Made by a program: the position numbers and the translations under genes
Assembly (NCBI GenBank): GCA_017995875.1
Contig: JAGOIB010000052.1
Coordinates: 1 to 12,965, forward strand
DNA length: 12,965 bases
Origin: Saprospiraceae bacterium
GTDB taxonomy: Bacteria; Bacteroidota; Bacteroidia; Chitinophagales; Saprospiraceae
Direction of reading: 5' to 3'
Notes under the pieces: model-generated
The model's input: the letters and a program-made list of their open reading frames with translations, nothing else
Databases searched by the model: none
What the model was told of the DNA's origin: nothing
In this document: piece after piece, positions 1 to 5,964 of the stretch
How the letters are laid out: each line of letters begins with the position of its first letter
How positions within the stretch are numbered: the first letter of the stretch is position 1

Positions 1-1088
1 TATTTCTTATGCAGTTTCCACCAGATTTCAGGGTCGGTGAAAGGTTCGTAATCGGGTTTTTCAAATTTGCTCAGCGTTACGATAATACCGGCCTGGAGTT
101 CATCAACAAGCGGAAGATGATATTTCTTTCCTGTCAATACAGCATGTTCGATATTGGCCCACTCGGTCCATAAGCTGATACCACTTGCTGCTTCTACCAT
201 GTCCGTCAGGTGTGCGCCGCCGCATCGTGCGGATGTTTCAAGAAATAGAATTTCTTTTCCACCATCACGAACGATATATTCTGAATGACTTGCTCCATGG
301 CGTAAGCCAAAGGCAGCCAATACTTTTATATTGAGGTTAGCGAGTTTTTTGGCGAGCGGATCTTTTGAGCTCATTGTTTTCGATTGGAAGATACCTCCAC
401 CATGAGCTACTTCAAATGGTGCATCGAGATATTGGGAGCTTCTTGTAAAAAGCGTTTCATCATTATAATTCAGACTATCCACATGGCAGATGATACCGGG
501 ACGGAATTCTTCGAGAAGATAATCATGCCGGTGATCGCCCACTTCTTCGGCCCATGTCCAGAAAGCATCTGCATCAGCGATTTTCCGGATGTTGAGGGAG
601 CCAGCATCACGCCGTGGTTTGGCGAGCCATGGACCTTTACTCGTTTTCAGGAATTGCCTTATGGTATCGTCGTTGAACAAAGCTGTAAATCCAGGAATGG
701 GAATGCCAGCATCACGTGCCTCAATGCGCATGGATAGTTTATCAAAGAAGTGTCTTGCTGTCGTTTCTCCCATGCCAGGAATCTGGAAGTCTTCACGCAA
801 CCTTGCACCTTTCCATACATCATAATCATCCAAGGCAATGATCCGGTCGATCTTATGTGAGCGGAATACATATGCTACGCCGGAAATCAAGAGATTGATA
901 TCCCATTTGCGGCCATCTTTTTCGGGCATATAGAATACTTCCTCAAGGTCATCAAAGGGCCATGCTTCGTGTTTATTCTTCTCGGAGGTAACAAGGAAGA
1001 CGGTGTGTCCAAGCCTTTTGAGCTGGCGAAGGAAGGCACCTCCTTTAAATTCGCAGGAGACGCAGAGGAATACATAAGTTCTGTCCAT
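1..1088 (-). CDS. ATP-grasp domain protein, 3' end beyond the window
   Basis: A minus-strand reading frame stays open from ATG at 1088 to the window edge (362 complete codons, no stop). Visible ATP-grasp features are: an N-terminal pre-ATP-grasp Rossmann-like part (about residues 1-105); DKLSM at 116-120 at the start of the ATP-binding domain; AKPRRDAGS at 156-164 with the probable ATP-contacting Lys157; LLEEFRPG at 191-198 with the acidic pair 193-194; and ETSARCGG at 284-291, matching the E-x-N-x-R metal site with Ser for Asn. The family joins a carboxylate to an amine or thiol through an acyl-phosphate using ATP; the substrate cannot be read from sequence. TTAAGGAT just before the ATG gives an SD-like AAGG and supports this start. 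The gene is divergent from the esterase gene across 226 bp of repeats. I am sure of the fold class, not of the reaction. Confidence 0.88.
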   Translation of the reverse strand, partial: MDRTYVFLCVSCEFKGGAFLRQLKRLGHTVFLVTSEKNKHEAWPFDDLEEVFYMPEKDGRKWDINLLISGVAYVFRSHKIDRIIALDDYDVWKGARLREDFQIPGMGETTARHFFDKLSMRIEARDAGIPIPGFTALFNDDTIRQFLKTSKGPWLAKPRRDAGSLNIRKIADADAFWTWAEEVGDHRHDYLLEEFRPGIICHVDSLNYNDETLFTRSSQYLDAPFEVAHGGGIFQSKTMSSKDPLAKKLANLNIKVLAAFGLRHGASHSEYIVRDGGKEILFLETSARCGGAHLTDMVEAASGISLWTEWANIEHAVLTGKKYHLPLVDELQAGIIVTLSKFEKPDYEPFTDPEIWWKLHKK

Positions 1089-1113
1089 ATCCTTAAAAGT
1101 AAAAAGTTTTTCG

Positions 1114-1132
1114 TATTCGCCTGCGGCGAATA
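1114..1132. repeat. Short hairpin, 8-bp stem
   Basis: TATTCGCC and GGCGAATA form a perfect 8-bp inverted repeat around the 3-nt loop TGC. It lies 26 bp upstream of the ATP-grasp start, so it would fall in the 5' leader or promoter of that gene. It is also next to the AGTTTCGAG repeats. No function can be assigned. Confidence 0.5.
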
Positions 1133-1191
1133 GTTTCGAGTGTACAGTTTCGAGTTTCGAGAAATCAGTTTCGAGTGTACAGTTTCGAGTT
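1132..1191. repeat. AGTTTCGAG repeat cluster (copy A)
   Basis: A 25-bp sequence made of two AGTTTCGAGT words joined by GTAC occurs twice exactly, at 1132-1156 and 1167-1191, offset 35. Inside it, positions 1146-1176 have the architecture AGTTTCGAGTTTCGAG, three variable bases, TCAGTTTCGAGT. The same 31-nt architecture recurs at 3657-3687 in another gap. It has no coding capacity worth reporting. Confidence 0.75.
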
Positions 1192-1211
1192 ATCCATATT
1201 TGATGGCTTCT

Positions 1212-1266
1212 GGATACTGACTGAATACTGCTGACTGAATACTGAATACTGCCCACTGTTCACTGA
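1212..1266. repeat. Degenerate CTGAATACTG tandem repeat
   Basis: Words of the type GAATACTG and GACTGAATACTG recur through this stretch. GACTGAATACTG is exact at 1219-1230 and 1233-1244, and CTGAATACTG recurs at 1242-1251. It is a low-complexity intergenic tract just upstream of the esterase gene. Any promoter for that gene must lie in or beside it; no convincing Bacteroidota promoter could be picked out. Confidence 0.6.
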
Positions 1267-1314
1267 TTTTACTAAATTGCGACCCGATTTTGGCTTTTGG
1301 ACGAAAAAACTCTG

Positions 1315-2115
1315 ATGCGGCCTACTTCTCAGATTACCCAGGCGTTACCTCATTATCCTATTATTGAGCTCATTGACCATGGGTTTGAGATACCGCAATT
1401 GGGTAAAAACAGGCGGATTTGGGCCCTTTTACCGCACAATTACTACGATTCTGACCAGGATTACCCGGTTTTATACCTCCAGGACGCCCAAAACCTGTTT
1501 GCCGATGGGGCTCCTTTTGGAAGCTGGTCGATCGATAAGCACCTGATGGACCTTTCCGCTTCTGGCACCGGCGAGCTGATTGTCATTGCGATTGATCATG
1601 GGGGAAAGGAGCGTATTCAGGAATATAGTCCCTATCATCACCGGAAATTCGGGGAAGGGCAGGGGAAGGATTATGCCAATTTCATCATCGAGACCCTCAA
1701 ACCCTATGTTGATTCACATTACAGGACCAAATCGCACCGGATTTATACCGGAATCGGGGGTAGCAGTATGGGGGCATTGATCAGTGCGTATATCGGGATC
1801 GTTCATCCTACCCATTTTTCTAACCTGATGATTTTCAGCCCTTCTTTCTGGTATTCGGACGAGATTTACTTTGATGCGTTCAAGTACAATTACACCCTGC
1901 CGATGCGAATGTTTATTTACGCAGGGGAGAAAGAGACCCGGTTTATGAGCCAGCACATCAATCAGTTTAAAGATGCGGTAACGCATGGGTTTTTTTCGAG
2001 TAAACTCACTACATTTAACATTGTAATTGACCCCAACGGCCAGCACCAGGAGAAGTACTGGGGAGATATATTCCCTGCGGCCGTCAAATGGCTGTTCTTT
2101 TCAGATCATGATTAG
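1315..2115 (+). CDS. Alpha/beta-hydrolase, esterase D-like (PF00756 type)
   Basis: A serine hydrolase of 266 residues, cytoplasmic since no signal peptide is visible. With ATG at 1315 as residue 1, the nucleophile elbow is G149-S-S-M-G153 with Ser151 the likely nucleophile. NGQHQEKYW supplies the likely catalytic His244, and the acid is probably in YAGEKE (Glu205 or Glu207). Early motifs IWALLP and YPVLYLQDAQN are typical of esterase D-like proteins, which hydrolyse acyl or thio esters; the natural substrate is unknown. Start choice: the frame opens at 1276 after a stop and TTG at 1297 would add six residues. I prefer ATG 1315 because family similarity begins only after it. The stop is 6 bp before the aminopeptidase gene, suggesting co-transcription. 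Confidence 0.9.
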   Translation: MRPTSQITQALPHYPIIELIDHGFEIPQLGKNRRIWALLPHNYYDSDQDYPVLYLQDAQNLFADGAPFGSWSIDKHLMDLSASGTGELIVIAIDHGGKERIQEYSPYHHRKFGEGQGKDYANFIIETLKPYVDSHYRTKSHRIYTGIGGSSMGALISAYIGIVHPTHFSNLMIFSPSFWYSDEIYFDAFKYNYTLPMRMFIYAGEKETRFMSQHINQFKDAVTHGFFSSKLTTFNIVIDPNGQHQEKYWGDIFPAAVKWLFFSDHD

Positions 2116-2121
2116 TATATA

Positions 2122-3591
2122 ATGAAATTAAATGCCTTGCCCTCTAAGGAGGCACTTTTGGAGAAAGTCGACGTACTCTGCGTACCCTCTTCTAAGGAAA
2201 AGGCGGCATTTCTATATGATGATGTTTTAGCACAGATCGTGCATGCTGATGCACTTCCTCCATTGGCTGAACTCCTGGCCATGAAATCGAATCCATCCAT
2301 TTTCTTTGGGCAGTGGAATGGTCATCGTATCAAGGTTGTCTTCTGGTGTGAAGGGGATAAGATGACGGAAGCGAGTGCGTACAGCCTTTCAAAAAAAATG
2401 GCGATCAAAGTCAGGTCAGATTGTCCGGGTACAACAGGCCTGATGATTCATCATCTCGACAACGCACAAGTGGTGCAATCAACATTTGCCGGATGGACAG
2501 CAGGTCAATATGACATCGGCCTTTACAAGCAGGCTGATAGTCCGGTACATAAAAATATCAATGGCGAAATCTTTACCTACCTGCCTTCATCCATCAATGA
2601 AGCTGTAGCCAAAGATGGTATTACCATCGGATTGGTCCAACAGGAAGTCATGAGCCTTGTCAATACACCTGCCAATCATCAATCCCCTGCATCGCTTGGG
2701 GCATGGGCATCGAGAAGTGCGGCACAATATGGTTATACTGCAGACATACTTGACAAGCAACATTTGATTACCCTTGGCATGCATGCTTTGCTTGCGGTCA
2801 ATCGCGGTAGTGAGCAACCAGCGCAGTGCATCGTCACACATTACAAGCATCCTGAAGCAACACAAAAAATTGCATTGATCGGCAAGGGTGTGATATTTGA
2901 TACAGGAGGTATCTCCATAAAGGATTCCAAAAACATGCATTACATGAAGAGCGATATGGCCGGTGCGGCTGCAGCGCTTGGTACCGTGGAAGCATGTGCA
3001 CGATTGAAATTGAAAGTAGAGGTGATAGCTATTGCACCTACGACCGATAATAGTATTGATGGCCTTGCGATCAAACCAGGGGATGTGATTTCATCCTATG
3101 CCGGCAAGACCATCGAAGTGATCGATACAGATGCAGAAGGCAGGTTGATTCTCGCCGATGCGCTTGCATATGCTGTCAAGGAATATAAGCCGGATGTCAT
3201 GATTGATATGGCTACACTGACAGGAAGTATCGTTGGTGCTCTTGGTCCACAGGCAGCAGGATTGTTTTCAAAAAATGATCAACTCGCTGCATCACTTTCC
3301 GCATCAGGTGACCAGACCGGCGAGCGTGTATGGCGCATGCCTATGTATGATGAGTATCACGATGATATGCTATCCGACATCGCCGATATCAAAAACCTTA
3401 GTGAGAAAGCATACGCAGGTTCTATCACCGCCGCAAAATTTCTCGAATTCTTCACATCAGAACATACTTCCTGGGCACACCTCGATATCGCCGGAATGAG
3501 TTTCCAGCCAAATGGTTTTGGAAAGGGGTATTGCGCGACAGGATATGGAGTCAGGCTCCTGATCAGGTGGCTGTCCCTCCATGCCACGTGA
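2122..3591 (+). CDS. Leucyl aminopeptidase, peptidase family M17
   Basis: A 489-residue two-zinc aminopeptidase that releases N-terminal amino acids from peptides in the cytoplasm, normally as a hexamer. Compared with E. coli PepA from memory (Lys270, Asp275, Lys282, Asp293, Asp352, Glu354, Arg356), the equivalents Lys255, Asp260, Lys267, Asp278, Asp337, Glu339 and Arg341 are all present with identical spacing, so it should be active. The signature NTDAEGRL appears as DTDAEGRL at 335-342. The first 170 residues form the more variable N-terminal domain. It follows the esterase gene by 6 bp. The TGA stop lies inside the first unit of the CGTGAGRR array that begins at 3587, so the repeat reaches into the last codons of the gene. 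Confidence 0.96.
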   Translation: MKLNALPSKEALLEKVDVLCVPSSKEKAAFLYDDVLAQIVHADALPPLAELLAMKSNPSIFFGQWNGHRIKVVFWCEGDKMTEASAYSLSKKMAIKVRSDCPGTTGLMIHHLDNAQVVQSTFAGWTAGQYDIGLYKQADSPVHKNINGEIFTYLPSSINEAVAKDGITIGLVQQEVMSLVNTPANHQSPASLGAWASRSAAQYGYTADILDKQHLITLGMHALLAVNRGSEQPAQCIVTHYKHPEATQKIALIGKGVIFDTGGISIKDSKNMHYMKSDMAGAAAALGTVEACARLKLKVEVIAIAPTTDNSIDGLAIKPGDVISSYAGKTIEVIDTDAEGRLILADALAYAVKEYKPDVMIDMATLTGSIVGALGPQAAGLFSKNDQLAASLSASGDQTGERVWRMPMYDEYHDDMLSDIADIKNLSEKAYAGSITAAKFLEFFTSEHTSWAHLDIAGMSFQPNGFGKGYCATGYGVRLLIRWLSLHAT

Positions 3592-3634
3592 GAACGTGAG
3601 GGCGTGAGAACGTGAGAGCGTGAGAACGTGAGAG
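3587..3634. repeat. CGTGAGRR tandem array, left (6 units)
   Basis: Six contiguous 8-bp units: CGTGAG followed by AA, GG, AA, AG, AA, AG. The first unit overlaps the end of the aminopeptidase gene and supplies its TGA stop. The array has an inverted partner at 3929-3960; the longest exact inverted match is 23 bp, 3611-3633 against 3936-3958. Confidence 0.85.
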
Positions 3635-3656
3635 GTGTGGGATGGGGTGTGGTTGT

Positions 3657-3690
3657 AGTTTCGAGTTTCGAGTTTTCAGTTTCGAGTTTC
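3657..3690. repeat. AGTTTCGAG repeat cluster (copy B)
   Basis: Positions 3657-3687 repeat the 31-nt architecture seen at 1146-1176: AGTTTCGAGTTTCGAG, three variable bases (TTT here, AAA there), TCAGTTTCGAGT. Apart from the three variable bases the copies are identical, so this is a dispersed family and not a local tandem event. Confidence 0.7.
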
Positions 3691-3890
3691 GGTTTACCCC
3701 TAAATCCCCAATTCAGAGTGAGTGTGGGTGTCTGTGTGAGTGTGAAAAGTTATATCAAAAAAAAATGAATTGTTGAGCTAAGGTTAAACCTAAGTGGTTG
3801 CTGAGCTGTAGCACATGGATGAGAGAATGCAGGTCGAAGTATTCGCGTACCAAAGATCAAAAAAAGCATCTCTAAGTGAAAGCCTGTGTA

Positions 3891-3905
3891 GCCGTTTTTA
3901 ACGGC
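3891..3905. repeat. Hairpin GCCGTT-TTT-AACGGC
   Basis: A perfect 6-bp stem with a TTT loop, 69 bp upstream of the VOC gene. No U-run follows on either strand, so I do not call it an intrinsic terminator, although it lies between two transcription units. Confidence 0.4.
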
Positions 3906-3928
3906 AGGTAATTAATTTCTGCACATAT

Positions 3929-3960
3929 CTCACGTTCTCACGTTCTCACGCTCTCACGAC
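3929..3960. repeat. Inverted CGTGAGRR array, right (about 4 units)
   Basis: CTCACGTT twice, then CTCACGCT, then CTCACGAC: the reverse complement of the array at 3587-3634. It ends 13 bp before the VOC start codon, so it would lie in that gene's leader and could pair with the upstream array in a read-through transcript. Confidence 0.85.
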
Positions 3961-3973
3961 TTATCTTCACGGT

Positions 3974-4369
3974 ATGATTAGATCAATCGCACAAATATCA
4001 CTCGTGGTAAGGGACTATGACGAGGCACTTCGTTATTACGTCGATGTACTCAACTTCCGGTTGGTAGAAGACACAGTGATGAGTGAAACAAAACGGTGGG
4101 TAGTAGTTTCGCCATCTGACCAACCTGGATGTAATCTTTTGTTGGCTAAAGCTGCTAATGAAGAACAGCAATCAAGAGTGGGTAATCAAACAGGTGGGCG
4201 CGTTTTTCTTTTTCTGCATACGGATGATTTCATGCGCGACTTCAACGATATGACATCGAAGGGTGTGGAATTCATACGAGGCCCTGTTAAAGAGCCATAT
4301 GGCATGGTCGGTGTATTTAAAGATCTTTATGGCAATCTTTGGGACCTGATAGAGCCGGCGAATCGATAA
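3974..4369 (+). CDS. VOC (glyoxalase/dioxygenase fold) family protein
   Basis: A 131-residue protein with the two beta-alpha-beta-beta-beta modules of the vicinal oxygen chelate fold: module one opens with IAQISLVVRDYDEALRYY (5-22), module two with RVFLFLHTDDFMRDF (76-90), and the end has KDLYGNLWDLIEP (116-128). Of the usual metal ligands, position 1 is Gln7 (Gln is also used by human glyoxalase I) and the final Glu is Glu127. The ligand expected at the start of module two appears replaced by a hydrophobic residue. It may therefore be a non-canonical enzyme, or a binding or resistance protein, and not a true glyoxalase I. The TAA stop is 21 bp before the MFS gene in the same frame, which suggests an operon, perhaps of detoxification type (inference). 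Confidence 0.88.
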   Translation: MIRSIAQISLVVRDYDEALRYYVDVLNFRLVEDTVMSETKRWVVVSPSDQPGCNLLLAKAANEEQQSRVGNQTGGRVFLFLHTDDFMRDFNDMTSKGVEFIRGPVKEPYGMVGVFKDLYGNLWDLIEPANR

Positions 4370-4390
4370 CCTGAATTCATTTCTTTTTTC

Positions 4391-5566
4391 TTGAAACACA
4401 TTACACGTACGATCTGGGTGCTGTCCCTTGTCAGCTTATTGCAGGATATGTCTTCAGAGATGTTATATCCTGTGCTGCCAATTTACCTGAGCAGTATAGG
4501 TTTTTCGGTGATGTTGATTGGTATTCTGGAAGGAATGGCAGAAGCAACTGCCGGTTTGAGTAAAGGCTATTTCGGGAAGCGATCAGACCTCACAGGCAAG
4601 CGTCTTCCTTTTGTACAATTAGGATATGCGTTAAGCACGATTGCCAAGACAAGCATGGTATTTTTTGTGCACCCACTTTGGGTTTTTACAACAAGGACAT
4701 TGGACAGACTTGGAAAGGGTATCCGCACTGGTGCCAGGGATGCAATGTTGTCTGATGAATCAACGAAAGAAACGAAAGGGAAGATTTTCGGATTTCATCG
4801 GTCCATGGATACATTGGGTGCTGTACTCGGGCCATTGCTGGCACTTATTTATTTACATTTTTATCCGACCAATTATAAGACGTTGTTTTTCCTGGCCTTT
4901 ATTCCGGGAGTATTTGCAGTGCTGATAACATTTTTGTTAAAGGACAAACCTTCCGTACATAAGGTAGCTGCACCTCGCCGATCTTTTTTCTCTTTCCTTG
5001 GATATTGGAAGCAGAGCCCTGCCGCATTTCGCAAGGTGACTATCGGCTTATTGATTTTTGCTTTGTTTAATAGCTCAGATGTATTTCTGCTGCTCAAGCT
5101 GCGGGAATCGGGAATGAATGATACATGGGTGATCGGTGTGTACATTTTCTACAATTTGATTTATGCGCTTAGTTCTTTTCCACTAGGAATCTTAGCGGAC
5201 AAAGTTGGATTGAGAAAGATGTTTATCACAGGACTCATCATGTTTGCCATGGTGTACCTTGGCATGGTCATTGGAAGTGGATGGTATGTGTACCTGCTCC
5301 TTTTTTCTGCCTATGGTATTTATGCTGCAGCGACAGAAGGCATTGCAAAAGCATGGATCAGTAACATCGCTGATAAAAAAGATACAGCAACAGCGATCGG
5401 ATTCTATTCAGGTTTTCAAAGTATATGTACACTACTGGCGAGTTCTCTCACGGGGGTTATCTGGTACTCATTTGGATCAGCAGTTGCGTTTGGTATTACT
5501 GCTACGGTGACCATATGTGTTGTCGTTTATTTCCTGATGATGAAGGATAGGATGGAGGTGGCTTAG
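4391..5566 (+). CDS. MFS transporter, TTG start
   Basis: A 391-residue polytopic inner-membrane protein; hydrophobic segments read as about twelve helices with a basic cytoplasmic loop (about residues 184-208) between the two halves. Motif A of the major facilitator superfamily appears after helix 2 as GKRSDLTGKR (62-71). The stretch DRLGKGIRTGARDAML (105-120) is a hallmark of one MFS drug/solute-type subgroup with GKGIRT. The transport direction and substrate are unknown. Start: the frame is closed by the VOC stop at 4367-4369, and the only usable codons are ATT 4379 and TTG 4391; the first in-frame ATG would remove half of helix 1, so TTG 4391 is the best choice. Its position 21 bp after the VOC gene suggests co-transcription and possibly an export role. 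Confidence 0.92.
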   Translation: MKHITRTIWVLSLVSLLQDMSSEMLYPVLPIYLSSIGFSVMLIGILEGMAEATAGLSKGYFGKRSDLTGKRLPFVQLGYALSTIAKTSMVFFVHPLWVFTTRTLDRLGKGIRTGARDAMLSDESTKETKGKIFGFHRSMDTLGAVLGPLLALIYLHFYPTNYKTLFFLAFIPGVFAVLITFLLKDKPSVHKVAAPRRSFFSFLGYWKQSPAAFRKVTIGLLIFALFNSSDVFLLLKLRESGMNDTWVIGVYIFYNLIYALSSFPLGILADKVGLRKMFITGLIMFAMVYLGMVIGSGWYVYLLLFSAYGIYAAATEGIAKAWISNIADKKDTATAIGFYSGFQSICTLLASSLTGVIWYSFGSAVAFGITATVTICVVVYFLMMKDRMEVA

Positions 5567-5708
5567 CCGCGTAGTTTTGCCCCCGCCCCCTGTGTTCCTC
5601 TCCACTCATCCTTTCGCATGGAAACCCCGGGGAGGCATGATTTGTACTGTCGATGTGATTCTATGATCTCTAGAAGTGATTTCTTATCACCAGAGAATTA
5701 AAAAATGA
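5567..5708. other. Spacer after the MFS gene, no gene seen
   Basis: First part of the 398-bp gap between convergent genes. It holds a C-rich stretch, the palindrome CCCCGGGG (5625-5632) between two GCATG words, and a weak hairpin GTGAT-TTCTT-ATCAC. No stem followed by a T-run was found, so the MFS terminator is not identified. Confidence 0.4.
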
Positions 5709-5735
5709 CTGCCGCTGGATGGAGTTTTCTCCGCC
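5709..5735 (-). repeat. SAER-type hairpin repeat, inverted diverged copy
   Basis: The reverse complement reads GGCGGAGAAAACTCC followed by ATCCAGCGGCAG, differing at three positions from the corresponding part of the three forward copies at 5755-5922. It lacks the 25-nt insert of copy 3, which supports the shorter form as ancestral. The label is local, from the peptide SAERTPSDG read through the repeat. Confidence 0.7.
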
Positions 5736-5754
5736 AGCTAGCGTTGAGCGCATA

Positions 5755-5790
5755 TCGCAGGTCGGCGGAGAGAACTCCATCCGACGGCAG
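5755..5790 (+). repeat. SAER-type hairpin repeat, copy 1
   Basis: 36 bp identical to copy 2. It starts TCGCAGGTCGGCGGAG and ends CCGACGGCAG. Each unit folds: GTCGG pairs with CCGAC, and inside that GGAG pairs with CTCC around the loop AGAA. ORFs running through this region (for example 5705-6028) are read-through of the repeat and are not called as genes. Confidence 0.85.
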
Positions 5791-5811
5791 TTGGAATTAC
5801 CTTCGCCTGTT

Positions 5812-5847
5812 TCGCAGGTCGGCGGAGAGAACTCCATCCGACGGCAG
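5812..5847 (+). repeat. SAER-type hairpin repeat, copy 2
   Basis: 36 bp identical to copy 1, offset 57 bp, same GTCGG/CCGAC and GGAG/CTCC stem. The stretch between copies 1 and 2 contains CCTTCGCCT, which recurs after copy 3 (5932-5940 and 5950-5958). Confidence 0.85.
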
Positions 5848-5866
5848 AAGGGCATGGCAAATCGTT

Positions 5867-5922
5867 GGTCGGCGGAGAGAACAGTTCGGCTCCGCTCACT
5901 GCGGCGCTCCATCCGACGGCAG
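5867..5922 (+). repeat. SAER-type hairpin repeat, copy 3, interrupted
   Basis: Same unit as copies 1 and 2 from GGTCGG to CGGCAG, but split by 25 extra nucleotides at 5883-5907, at the junction of the AGAA loop and the CTCC arm. The interruption carries the GAGCGRAGYCGA core element on the minus strand. Confidence 0.85.
5882..5901 (-). repeat. GAGCGRAGYCGA core element, nested copy
   Basis: Read on the minus strand: CAGT, core GAGCGGAGCCGA, ACTG. The 4-nt arms are self-complementary. Two more copies of the core, with different arms, are at 12680-12723 and 12769-12790. The element sits inside copy 3 of another repeat, so it probably arrived later than that repeat. Confidence 0.7.
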
Positions 5923-5964
5923 TTGGGCCTTCCTTCGCCTAAGCCTCAGCCTTCGCCTTTTTCC

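Larger units (their letters stand above)
3635..3928. other. Non-coding spacer between inverted CGTGAGRR arrays
   Basis: These 294 bp hold no credible gene. They contain the second AGTTTCGAG cluster (3657-3690), a GTGTG-rich stretch, a run of nine A residues (3757-3765), and a hairpin GCCGTT-TTT-AACGGC at 3891-3905 with no following T-run. A 28-codon ORF at 3815-3901 ends inside that hairpin and resembles nothing I recognise. The layout could be a small transcript, a decayed gene or a passive insertion; sequence alone does not decide. Confidence 0.5.

Noticed and set aside
384..825. Plus-strand ORFs opposite the ATP-grasp gene
   Set aside because: They are antisense shadows of a minus-strand frame with clear ATP-grasp motifs.
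1297..1314. TTG 1297 as start of the esterase
   Set aside because: It is possible, but the six extra residues add no family similarity and ATG 1315 is available.
3891..3905. Intrinsic terminator after the aminopeptidase gene
   Set aside because: The hairpin is present but there is no T-run after it on either strand, and it is 300 bp from the stop codon.
3587..3960. CRISPR array
   Set aside because: Units are 8 bp and contiguous with no unique spacers; the two arrays are inverted relative to each other and no cas genes are present.
5670..5912. Minus-strand ORF of 80 codons with repeated RRMEFSPPTC
   Set aside because: The peptide repetition only mirrors the DNA repeat; there is no independent coding evidence.
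5755..5922. CRISPR-like array of 36-bp repeats
   Set aside because: There are only three forward copies, spacers are short and partly similar to one another, one copy is inverted and one interrupted, and there are no cas genes.
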